Shown here: piece by piece, positions 1 through 7,450 of the stretch
Layout: the number at the start of each line of letters is the position of its first letter
Numbering within the stretch: position 1 is the stretch's first letter
Origin: an uncultured Synergistia bacterium
GTDB lineage: Bacteria; Eremiobacterota; SpSt-956; JAKJGF01
Direction: 5' to 3'
DNA: 51,868 nucleotides
NCBI GenBank assembly: GCA_937888925.1
Contig: CALARM010000878.1
Coordinates: 1 to 51,868, forward strand
Position numbers and translations under genes: made by a program
Notes under the pieces: generated by a model
Told to the model about the DNA's origin: nothing
The model's database searches: none
The model's input: the letters and a program-made list of their open reading frames with translations, nothing else

Positions 1-293
1 AAAATTCCTTCCTTTCCCCAAAAATCCTCGGAGAATCTCTGGAATTAAACCCTCTCCTCATTATGCTTGCCATTTTAATAGGAGGCCATCTTTACAATTT
101 CTGGGGAATGCTTCTGGCCATACCATTTACCTGTGTATTGAAGGTTCTATTTGACAGATGGTATAAAAGCTATAAAGATGAAGAAAAAACAGAGACTTCA
201 AATGAAAGTGAAAAAGAGAAGGATATAAAAAAAGAAGAACCTTTAATGGAAGTGAAAAAAGATGAGACGGGAAATCAGAATGAAAAAGCGTAA
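1..293 (+). CDS. AI-2E family transporter, C-terminal end (5' end outside window)
   Basis: The frame is open from the window edge; codons in phase from base 3 give NSFLSPKILGES before the first ATG at 63. The sequence then reads LELNPLLIMLAILIGG and WGMLLAIPFTCVLKVLF. This is the typical last membrane segment of the AI-2E (PerM/YhhQ-type) multi-pass exporter family, with its Pro-Lys-ile, GG and G-M-L-L-A-I-P motifs. A charged Glu/Lys-rich cytoplasmic tail of about 45 residues follows. Known for the family: inner-membrane proteins of about 350 residues, some exporting AI-2 or other small solutes. The substrate cannot be read here. The ATG at 63 is internal, so the true start lies upstream of the window. 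Confidence 0.8.
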   Translation, partial: NSFLSPKILGESLELNPLLIMLAILIGGHLYNFWGMLLAIPFTCVLKVLFDRWYKSYKDEEKTETSNESEKEKDIKKEEPLMEVKKDETGNQNEKA

Positions 294-315
294 CGCGTAA
301 CGCGTAATGCGTGAT
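288..315. repeat. Four-unit 7-bp tandem repeat at the transporter stop codon
   Basis: Units GCGTAAC, GCGTAAC, GCGTAAT and GCGTGAT run head to tail. The first unit contains the TAA stop of the transporter gene. No function is evident; a slippage-generated microsatellite is likely. Confidence 0.6.
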
Positions 316-346
316 GGCATGTGGTAGTCCCGAAGGATAATGGGAG

Positions 347-419
347 AGTGTAAGATCTCCTGTGTAAATTTACCATAGAATAAGGCTCTGGCAGAGGTTT
401 ACACAAAATATCTTACACT
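347..419. repeat. Nested inverted-repeat element (TGTGTAAA family, copy 1)
   Basis: An outer perfect inverted repeat AGTGTAAGAT (347-356) / ATCTTACACT (410-419) encloses an inner one, TGTGTAAAT (361-369) / GTTTACACA (397-405). The core ACCATAGAATAAGGCT resembles the elements at 33161-33210 and 37014-37060. It overlaps the 3' end of the minus-strand gene ending at 413, so it may also serve as a terminator stem. Confidence 0.55.
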
Positions 420-1363
420 TTCCTTTTAAAGACAACTTTAAATCTCTGTGTACTGACCTCATTTATAAAATTACAGTCGATCCGTTCATTTTTACATAAT
501 CTAATTATTCTCGGTATGCCACTGCCTCTACCGGTATAATCAAAATCTTCATCTTTTTCGAGAAATGAAATAAGAGTTGGATTCCTTTCTATATGAACAC
601 CATATTTTATATTTTCCTCTGTAATATTATTGGGTAAAGTGCCCGGACTTATTACTTCAAGTCTATCGTAAAAAATATGAACAAATATAGAAGAGTTTAT
701 AAAATAATCACGATGAATAATAGCGTTTGCAATAGCTTCTGAGAATGCTTCCTCTGGAATTTCAATTTTTGAAGGGATATTGAAATTATTACCTGTTTGA
801 ATTCTTTTTAAATTTCTTTTAACGAAACTTATACTATATTTATACTGATCAATTAATTTACCTGTTATATCTTCTTTATCAATGTAGTTATTTACAGAAA
901 CATCATTCCCTTCAAAACAGGTTGCTTTAATAGCAAATTGAGGTTTAACGGTTTCAACTTCTTTTCCAAAAAGTAAAAGACCGGCAAGGGTCAGTTTATT
1001 ACCAGACATTAATCTGAGATTTTCCAGAAGTTTATATACAGGAATATCAAGTTCCGGAAGATTTTCTTTATAATATTTTTCATAATAATTCCCAAAAGCT
1101 TCTATATCAATATTTTCAAAAGTTGCTCTTGTATCAAGTTCGTCAGCATATAAAATATTAGAAGACTGCATAAGTCTGAATAATTCTTCTATTGTAGCCC
1201 TTCTTTTATCAGCGCCATTTTTAACCCAGAATTCTGTTTTATTCACAGCATAAGGTTTATTATTACCTCTCGGTACATTAACAATTAGTAATTTCTTATC
1301 ATTGCACTTTAAAGTTTCTGTTTCCACAAAAATTACAGGTTCTATCTTTAGTAGAAGTTGCAT
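413..1363 (-). CDS. AlbA_2 / RecG-like ATP-binding protein, C-terminal part of a frameshifted gene
   Basis: This frame carries the second half of an AlbA_2 (Schlafen-type) domain, including VPRGNNKPYAV and FWVKNGADKRRAT. A HATPase_c_4-like C-terminal region follows, with PEEAFSEAIANAIIHRDYF, DRLEVISPGTLPN and GRGSGIPRI. Known members are single proteins of about 400-480 residues, often found near restriction or defence loci as transcriptional regulators or helicase-related proteins. The N-terminal part lies in another frame at 1299-1577. The annotated ATG (MQLLLKIEP) has no ribosome site and lies inside the domain, so this is not a natural start. Joining the frames near 1345-1352 restores an uninterrupted family protein, so the gene is probably inactive unless frameshifting occurs. 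Confidence 0.7.
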   Translation of the reverse strand: MQLLLKIEPVIFVETETLKCNDKKLLIVNVPRGNNKPYAVNKTEFWVKNGADKRRATIEELFRLMQSSNILYADELDTRATFENIDIEAFGNYYEKYYKENLPELDIPVYKLLENLRLMSGNKLTLAGLLLFGKEVETVKPQFAIKATCFEGNDVSVNNYIDKEDITGKLIDQYKYSISFVKRNLKRIQTGNNFNIPSKIEIPEEAFSEAIANAIIHRDYFINSSIFVHIFYDRLEVISPGTLPNNITEENIKYGVHIERNPTLISFLEKDEDFDYTGRGSGIPRIIRLCKNERIDCNFINEVSTQRFKVVFKRKV

Positions 1364-1577
1364 TTGAAATCCACTGGTTTAATCGTTTTATATCATCCTG
1401 ACTCAGACCAGATAAATCACCATTATCTGAAGCTCCTATAATCAACATTCCACCTGTGGAATTAGAAAAAGCACTTATTTCAACTGCCAGATTATCTATA
1501 CTGTTAAAATTCTCTTTAAACTGATGTTTGCTATCTTCCCCTTTATCTAAAATATCAATAAGTTCAATACAATCCAT
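1299..1577 (-). CDS. AlbA_2 domain protein, N-terminal part of the same frameshifted gene
   Basis: MDCIELIDILDKGEDSKHQF, NLAVEISAFSNSTGGMLIIG and LSQDDIKRLNQWISN are the opening of an AlbA_2 domain (E-x-x-x-EFK, ISAFAN-x-GG, G-x-x-D-x-G-x-i-x-G). After ISNATSTK the frame runs into unrelated residues and stops. In the +1 frame the family sequence continues as KIEPVIFVETETL. A one-base insertion in the run ACTAAAGATAG on the minus strand explains this. The ATG at 1577 lies 3 bp downstream of the stop of the truncated ATPase gene (1581-2501), so the two were once an operon. Confidence 0.7.
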   Translation of the reverse strand: MDCIELIDILDKGEDSKHQFKENFNSIDNLAVEISAFSNSTGGMLIIGASDNGDLSGLSQDDIKRLNQWISNATSTKDRTCNFCGNRNFKVQ

Positions 1578-1580
1578 ACT

Positions 1581-2501
1581 TTACCCCCACATATTATAAA
1601 TTGATTTTCTTCTTTCAAATGCTTCTTTGCCGCCTTCCATAATATTTACGATCTCTTTTTGAATAATATCTCTATCGATACTTCCCTGTTCATAAGTAAA
1701 TCTATCTTTTTCAGATTTACAGACTATAACATTATCGCTATCACCGAGAACAACTATATTAGGATTATGAGTAGCAAAAATAAACTGTCTTTCACATTTC
1801 TTTTCCAGAAGAGTCTTGATAATACCTTCATAAATAGTATTATTGTCTATATCATCTTCAGGTTGATCAATAATAATACTCTTATCACTCTGGGATAATA
1901 TGATAGCCAGTAATCCTGCAGCCCTCTGGCCTATTGACAGTTTTTCTATTTCTTTAAAAGTACTTCCAACCTGATATGTAATTAACAGCTTATCCTCCGG
2001 TTGATAGGTTATAATACCAAACATATATTCTTTAAAACGGTCAGTAATATTTAAGAAATCTGTTTCCGTTAATAAGTCAGATAATTTTTTATCTCTTTCC
2101 ATAATGGCAGTAAACAGGTCATAACCGTTATTAAAGCCATTAATAAGCTTATTAATCTTTTCTTTCCTTATACTTTTACCCTTTAACAGGTCTGTTAAAA
2201 ATAGTAAAAACCCTTCTTTCTCCTGTCTGTATTCTACAGATAATTGTATAAAATCAATCTTTTCCTGAATAATTCCGGCTTTTTCACGCCTTTTAATAAA
2301 TCTGGAATGTCTGATTTTCGTAAGTTCATCTAATTTCTTTGACATATTTTTTAATATAGACTGTTTTTTTTCTGTTAACTCTTGCAGGGTTTTTATTTTA
2401 ATATTTAACTTTTCAAGTTCTTTTTCAAGGGTAATATAAACATTAATATCAATATTTTGATTATCAAAATTAGATTTGATTTCTCTTACTGAGGTGAGCA
2501 T
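1581..2501 (-). CDS. TrlF-like AAA/ABC ATPase, N-terminally truncated
   Basis: About 120 residues of coiled coil (ELEKLNIKIKTLQELTEKKQ) precede a C-terminal ABC-type half-site. It has signature LSIGQRAAGLLAI (about 190-202), Walker B IIIDQPEDDID and H-loop FATHNPNIVVLGD, and a tail with MEGGKEAFERRKSIY. This matches the C-terminus of TrlF-type and related DNA-repair/defence ATPases. Those proteins carry a PHP or other N-terminal domain plus Walker A, both missing here. The ATG at 2501 has no ribosome site, and the preceding codons in frame contain stops. A MITE sits 54 bp upstream at 2555. I infer a 5'-deleted pseudogene of a defence operon shared with the AlbA_2 gene downstream. Confidence 0.65.
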   Translation of the reverse strand: MLTSVREIKSNFDNQNIDINVYITLEKELEKLNIKIKTLQELTEKKQSILKNMSKKLDELTKIRHSRFIKRREKAGIIQEKIDFIQLSVEYRQEKEGFLLFLTDLLKGKSIRKEKINKLINGFNNGYDLFTAIMERDKKLSDLLTETDFLNITDRFKEYMFGIITYQPEDKLLITYQVGSTFKEIEKLSIGQRAAGLLAIILSQSDKSIIIDQPEDDIDNNTIYEGIIKTLLEKKCERQFIFATHNPNIVVLGDSDNVIVCKSEKDRFTYEQGSIDRDIIQKEIVNIMEGGKEAFERRKSIYNMWG

Positions 2502-2554
2502 AAATAATACATATAGGCTCTCGTGATGCGTGACGGGAGGAAAAGGTTTATTAA

Positions 2555-2764
2555 GAGCCTATCCGAAAAGTCATCAAATACCTTCCGGTGGGTGAGGCTC
2601 TTCCGAAAAATCTATAATCCTCGTGCAAAACAACATGTCTTTAAAGACTGCTACGATATTACATTTATTTAATTTACAAATTACCGTTAATACGGTATAT
2701 ATTTTTCTCCAGAGCCTCACACACCGGAAGGGTGTGCAATAAATATTACTTTTCGGATAGGCTC
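2555..2764. mobile_element. 210-bp MITE with 17-18-bp terminal inverted repeats and TAA target duplication
   Basis: The ends are perfectly inverted: AGAGCCTATCCGAAAAGT at 2554-2571 and ACTTTTCGGATAGGCTCT at 2748-2765. TAA flanks both sides (2552-2554 and 2765-2767). A second inverted pair lies inside, 2582-2601 against 2711-2730, with one mismatch in 20. No ORF is present. Ends of this type with a T-N-A duplication are typical of IS5-family elements, so a non-autonomous IS5-type MITE is inferred. Confidence 0.75.
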
Positions 2765-2800
2765 TAAGCAGTTATTTCTGTGGAAATATTATTCATAATT

Positions 2801-5800
2801 TTAACGATGGTGTTTTGTAATTTTTTCATTTGCTGTAAAATCACCTGTATTTTTTAGGACAATCTTATATTTTTTTATTCTTTCATATAAAGTAGGTCGA
2901 CTTATACCGAGTATTACTGATGCTTTACTTATATTATTATCAGTTCTCTTTAACACTTTTTCTATTTGATATATTTCACTGTTTATTTTATCTATATTAT
3001 TTCTGGCTTTTCTTAGTTCTATTTCTTTTAAATACTTGAATGAACTATTATAATTTTCATTTTCTCTAGCTTCATCGCAGGATATGTTGTTTTCTGATAA
3101 AGACCTGAATTTGGGCGGTAGATTGTCAGGTGTAATGTCACTGTCTTTAGAAAATATTACGGCATGTTCCATAGTATGTTCCAGTTCCCTTACATTTCCA
3201 GGCCATGAATAATTCATAAATATATTATAAGTCTCTTCTGAAAGAGAAAGCTTCTTTTTATTCAGTTTATTGCTGAAGAATTTTATGAAATGGTTTGACA
3301 GGAGTCTTATATCTTCTTTTCTCTCTCTTAAAGGAGGAAGTTTTATTTCCACTACTTCGAGGCGATAATATAAATCTTCTCTGAAATTTCCTTCCAGAAC
3401 TTTCTTTTTTAAATCCTGATTTGTTGCTGCTACAAGGCGGACGTCAACTTTTACTGATTTTGATGATCCTACCGGTTCAAATTCCTTTTCCTGAAGTACT
3501 CGGAGCAGTTTTTTCTGTATTTCAGGATTGATATCTCCTATCTCATCCAGAAATATGGTGCCGCTGTCAGCCTGTTGAAAGCGACCTGTTTTATCCTTAA
3601 TGGCACCGGTGAAAGCTCCCTTTACATGCCCAAAAAGTTCACTTTCAAAGAGATTTTCTGATATAGAAGGACATCCTACCTTTATAAGAGGTTTATGTCT
3701 TCTTACACCTTTATAATGCAGTGCTTCTGCTACAAGTTCTTTCCCTGTTCCGCTTTCACCTGTAACAAGCACTGTACTGTTGATGTCGGCGAGATCTTCT
3801 ATTATAGAGTAAATCTTCTGCATGGAAGGACTTTTCCCTATTATATTATGACATCTTGAACGTTCTATCTTTGTTTCTATAAGATTTTTTTCTTTTTTCC
3901 CTGTTTCATATCTTTCATAGACTCTTACAAAAATTTCTCTCAGCATTTTTAAGAATCTTCTTTCTTCATCTTTCCAATCTCTTTCTCTTTTTTTCATAGT
4001 AAAACCGAAACAACCTGTCAGAATATTTTCTCTGTAAATAGGAAACATAAGAATAGATTTAATTTCATAATATAACCATTCTTTTTCATTGGCCATAACA
4101 GAGGAAATATTTATTTCTTCCAGATATTCCGGTTCTTTGAATTTTTCATAAAGGAAGTTTGCAATTGAGTTACCTGTATAATTATGGGAGAGATTTTTAG
4201 AACACCATTCATGATTTTTATTTTTATTGAAGAAATAGAGACATACTCTGTCTGTATCTACAAATTTTCCTGCTGCTTCAAGACTGTGTTTTATTTCTTT
4301 ATCAAAATCTGCCAATTTAAAATTGATAAATCTTGTAGATATATTTGTAATCAATTCTTCCATTGACAGCCAGTAATTCAGATGATTTTCAGCTTTTTTT
4401 CTTTGTTCTATTTCCAGAATAAGTTCTTCTGTTCTTTTTTTTACAATATTTTCAAGGTTTCCCTGATATTCTTTTAATTTTTTTTCTCCTTCGTAACGTT
4501 TCCATACATTTACAAATATATCTCCCAGAAGTTTTAAAAGTTTCAGATCTTTTTTAAGCCAGATTCTTTCTTCAAAATAGCTGAAAAAACCTATAGAGCC
4601 AAGGGCTTTTTTATTCAGTGAAAGAGGAATTGAAACCAGAGATTTAACCTTTATATGTTCGAAAAATTCTTTTTCTATATGACCTTCAGGAGGAAAATCA
4701 GACATTTTTTGTATATAAATAGTTTTAAGTTTCTGTGTCATGTCCATAAGCCACGGAAATTTCTTTACATTACGGGCAGGTTTGCTCTGAGGTGGTTCTG
4801 CTTCAAAGAACATGGAAACATATATGAAAAAAATTCCTTCTATTATAACCAGCAATTTTACTATACTATTCTTCTGCCCCGTAAAGTAAAAGAGCTGTCC
4901 TGAATAGGTTGAGTGAATAATTCCTCTGTCATATATTTTTTTTAAAGATTTTTCCACAAGATAATAGTGGCTCAATCTTACTAACATTGGTATAAATCCT
5001 TTGGATAACCATTCATATCGGCCAGAACCATCTTCTGTTATAACAGTTATAATACATTCTGCTCCGACAAAATCTCTTATAACTTTTACCGTTTCTTCAA
5101 TCTCACTGTTAAATCTGGAAAAATCAATATTGATAAATTTTGTGGCTATTTTCACTACAAGATTTTCAAGGGACATAGTTCTGTGAGAAATATTTCTTTT
5201 ATTTACAATATCTCTGGCTTCAATTGTTTTATATAAGATAATTGCTGTATCATAATCTTCCGTACCTGAAGGTATTTTTATTATTTTAATATTAAAATAA
5301 GAAGTTTTATTTTTTATATTAATTTTCGTATTAAAAGTGAAAACAGGATTATCCATGGAAGCAAAAATGAGTAATTCAGGTTCTATATGGTTTAGAATAT
5401 AAGATGAAAAAAAGAGCTTTTTATCACCTCTTTCACCGTATTCTTTCAGAAATTTTTCAGAAGCTCTGTTAAGTCTTTTTATTTTATTGCTCTCATTGAG
5501 TAAGATAACAGGATTTTCCAGTTTGTTCAGTTCTTTCCAGTTATTTTCATCATTTACACAGTTTAAATCAAGTTCTTCTGTGATTATGCTATTTTTCATG
5601 CAGAGCCATTCCATAGTAAAAGCCTGCCTGATAAAAGTGAAGCCTTTATTTATTATTGAGCAATAATCCAGATATATATGGCCTTTTTCTCTGTCTGTAA
5701 TAAGATCTATATAGGACTGACTGTAATATTTCAGTAAAAATATAAATTCCCCGGGATTTATATTTTTTTTCATATACCTTCTTGCCTGTATAATACCTGA

Positions 5801-6070
5801 TGTTGAAAACAGGTCTTCCCTGTAGTTTTTTTTATTGTTTATCAGCGGGTTTGTCATATAGTTCAGGGAGAGAAGTATAATTTCATAAATAAAGTAGAAA
5901 GTAAAAAGAACTTTTTCCTGATTTATATTAAAATCTTCAATACTGTTATGGATATTTATATAACCCTGGAATTTTTCTCTGATGTATATTTTATTGTCTT
6001 TAACAAGATTATAGAGGTTTCTGATTGATATGCTGGATTTAAAAACAAATAAATTTTCTATCATACCCAT
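2801..6070 (-). CDS. Sigma-54-dependent Fis-family transcriptional activator with PAS-like and tandem GAF domains
   Basis: This protein activates sigma-54 RNA polymerase by ATP hydrolysis. Residues 1-180 are unrecognised. A PAS-like segment follows (VILLNESNKIKRLNRASEKF, about 185-290). Two GAF-type repeats come next (about 300-530 and 575-730), each opening with a similar LE(N/E)LVxxIxTKFINI(D/K) block; a helical linker of about 30 residues separates them. The AAA+ domain (about 745-975) has Walker A GESGTGKE, the sigma-54 contact loop GAFTGA, Walker B GTIFLDEIGD and sensor RLVAATNQDL. A Fis-type HTH closes the protein (SKASVILGISRPTLYERIKK). No receiver domain is present, so GAF ligand or partner control is inferred. 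A candidate sigma-54 promoter in this window is at 46276. At 1089 residues it is long for the family because of the N-terminal sensor modules. Confidence 0.9.
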   Translation of the reverse strand: MGMIENLFVFKSSISIRNLYNLVKDNKIYIREKFQGYINIHNSIEDFNINQEKVLFTFYFIYEIILLSLNYMTNPLINNKKNYREDLFSTSGIIQARRYMKKNINPGEFIFLLKYYSQSYIDLITDREKGHIYLDYCSIINKGFTFIRQAFTMEWLCMKNSIITEELDLNCVNDENNWKELNKLENPVILLNESNKIKRLNRASEKFLKEYGERGDKKLFFSSYILNHIEPELLIFASMDNPVFTFNTKINIKNKTSYFNIKIIKIPSGTEDYDTAIILYKTIEARDIVNKRNISHRTMSLENLVVKIATKFINIDFSRFNSEIEETVKVIRDFVGAECIITVITEDGSGRYEWLSKGFIPMLVRLSHYYLVEKSLKKIYDRGIIHSTYSGQLFYFTGQKNSIVKLLVIIEGIFFIYVSMFFEAEPPQSKPARNVKKFPWLMDMTQKLKTIYIQKMSDFPPEGHIEKEFFEHIKVKSLVSIPLSLNKKALGSIGFFSYFEERIWLKKDLKLLKLLGDIFVNVWKRYEGEKKLKEYQGNLENIVKKRTEELILEIEQRKKAENHLNYWLSMEELITNISTRFINFKLADFDKEIKHSLEAAGKFVDTDRVCLYFFNKNKNHEWCSKNLSHNYTGNSIANFLYEKFKEPEYLEEINISSVMANEKEWLYYEIKSILMFPIYRENILTGCFGFTMKKRERDWKDEERRFLKMLREIFVRVYERYETGKKEKNLIETKIERSRCHNIIGKSPSMQKIYSIIEDLADINSTVLVTGESGTGKELVAEALHYKGVRRHKPLIKVGCPSISENLFESELFGHVKGAFTGAIKDKTGRFQQADSGTIFLDEIGDINPEIQKKLLRVLQEKEFEPVGSSKSVKVDVRLVAATNQDLKKKVLEGNFREDLYYRLEVVEIKLPPLRERKEDIRLLSNHFIKFFSNKLNKKKLSLSEETYNIFMNYSWPGNVRELEHTMEHAVIFSKDSDITPDNLPPKFRSLSENNISCDEARENENYNSSFKYLKEIELRKARNNIDKINSEIYQIEKVLKRTDNNISKASVILGISRPTLYERIKKYKIVLKNTGDFTANEKITKHHR

Positions 6071-6103
6071 TATTTTATCATAGTAAAGTCAAAAAATAAA
6101 GAT

Positions 6104-6121
6104 GTCCTGATTTCTCAGGAC
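6104..6121 (-). terminator. Intrinsic terminator of the DUF4158 gene
   Basis: The stem GTCCTGA / TCAGGAC with a 4-base loop is followed on the minus strand by a U-rich tract (ATCTTTATTTTTT). It lies 34 bp after the stop at 6155 and just ahead of the next minus-strand gene. Confidence 0.6.
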
Positions 6122-6154
6122 TTTAAGTCAGGTATAATCTTATTGCTCCACCTG

Positions 6155-7195
6155 TTAATTTTTATTTTCTTTTTCAGCAGCTATTTCTTTAAAATCAATA
6201 TTCTGTAAATATTTTAAATTTTCATTTATAGTATCAGGAACTATCAGATCAGATGTTAAAATTTTACTTTCCTTTAACTCATTAACTATAAAGATTTTAT
6301 ATGAATCCAGGAGTCTTTTAAAGATTATATTGTAAGATTCATAGAAAAAAGAAAGGAGAACAGGATATTTTCTGTATGGTTTTAATTTTTTTATTGTCTG
6401 AGAATTATAATCAAAGGCCTGGGATGATAGAGCTTTAAGTCTCAGAGAAGACAGAAATGAAATATCCCATTTATGAGCACCGAGATTTTTTAAATATTCC
6501 AGTTTTTTTATATTTTCAATAATTTCTTTTGCTTTATCTCTTGAATTATTACGCCTTAGCCATGTGAGGGGTGTAATTTTAATCTTACTGTCACAGAGGA
6601 GACTTTCATTCAGTCTATTTTTTATATCGGCTGTCAATATATGAGATAATTTATTATATATCTCTTCTTCTCCTTCTCCTCTGGCTCTTACTATAATTCT
6701 TTCTATTACGGTTATCCCGGGCCTTATAATTTTTTCTTTCAATAATTTTTTACATGCTATAGAATAAAGATAATAATTATCATCATTCTTTACAGATTCT
6801 TCTGTGAGCCATTTATTAAGTTCATAGAGATCGAGTTCAGTGGCTTTTCTGAAGCCAAGATATTCCTGAATCTCCATTAAATGATCTGTTCTCGTCTGTT
6901 TTCTGACTTTACCATATTCTTTTAAAACATTTATTTTTATTCCCAGCTGGTTTCCTATATATTTTGCAATTACAGGTGAAACATTGTTCAGATTTTTCGG
7001 ACAGAAACCGGAGTAACGTAAAATACACATCTGTAAGGCAAAGCCAAATTTATTAAAAGATTTTCTATGTTTGTTTACTTCTTTCATATCATTTTCAGAA
7101 AGAGTAAAAAAATCAATCAAATTTTCTTCTGAAACTTCTTCTGTGAATTCTCTCAAATATTCTCTCTGTTCTTCTGATAAAAATTCTCCAGGCAT
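6155..7195 (-). CDS. Stand-alone Tn3-transposase N-terminal domain (DUF4158) protein
   Basis: The N-terminus FLSEEQREYLREF, then FFTLSENDMKEVNKHR and NKFGFALQMCILRYSGFCP, is the hallmark of the Tn3 TnpA DNA-binding N-terminal region (DUF4158: eQ-x-x-y, fF-x-L-x-x-D, N-x-l-GFALQl-x-x-lR). Full Tn3 transposases have about 950-1000 residues with a C-terminal DDE domain. Here the protein ends at 346 residues with a charged tail and no catalytic domain. A strong ribosome site (AAAGGAGG) precedes the ATG at 7195 and a terminator follows. The truncated ORF is therefore either an intact remnant or a domesticated DNA-binding protein. I saw no Tn3 38-bp ends nearby. Confidence 0.75.
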   Translation of the reverse strand: MPGEFLSEEQREYLREFTEEVSEENLIDFFTLSENDMKEVNKHRKSFNKFGFALQMCILRYSGFCPKNLNNVSPVIAKYIGNQLGIKINVLKEYGKVRKQTRTDHLMEIQEYLGFRKATELDLYELNKWLTEESVKNDDNYYLYSIACKKLLKEKIIRPGITVIERIIVRARGEGEEEIYNKLSHILTADIKNRLNESLLCDSKIKITPLTWLRRNNSRDKAKEIIENIKKLEYLKNLGAHKWDISFLSSLRLKALSSQAFDYNSQTIKKLKPYRKYPVLLSFFYESYNIIFKRLLDSYKIFIVNELKESKILTSDLIVPDTINENLKYLQNIDFKEIAAEKENKN

Positions 7196-7376
7196 AATTT
7201 CTACCTCCTTTTTTTTATCTTACTTATATTAAAGGCAGAATTTATACCACTGGACTTTAAATAACTTTTAGATAGAATATATAGCAGGTTAAAACCTTAT
7301 ATATAGAGGAATAAAAATATTTTTTATTTTTTTATTGACAGTTAATTTCCATGAAAAAATACCTGTTTTTTTATCT

Positions 7377-7407
7377 GTAAAATGTAAAACGTAATTTTAC
7401 ATTTTAC
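7377..7407 (-). terminator. AT-rich hairpin after the hybrid kinase gene
   Basis: A perfect 13-bp stem, GTAAAATGTAAAA / TTTTACATTTTAC, with a 5-base loop sits 44 bp after the stop of the kinase gene. It resembles the longer palindrome at 46108-46143 that follows the other large kinase gene. The termination role is inferred from position. Confidence 0.45.
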
Positions 7408-7450
7408 ATTTATTCTTTACATTTATTTACATAAATTATTGTGGATCAAT

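Noticed and set aside
288..315. CRISPR-like array
   Set aside because: Only four 7-bp units with no spacers; no cas-like gene nearby.
1340..1370. Programmed frameshifting in the AlbA_2 gene
   Set aside because: The break does not show a classical slippery heptamer or a stimulatory stem; a one-base insertion is simpler.
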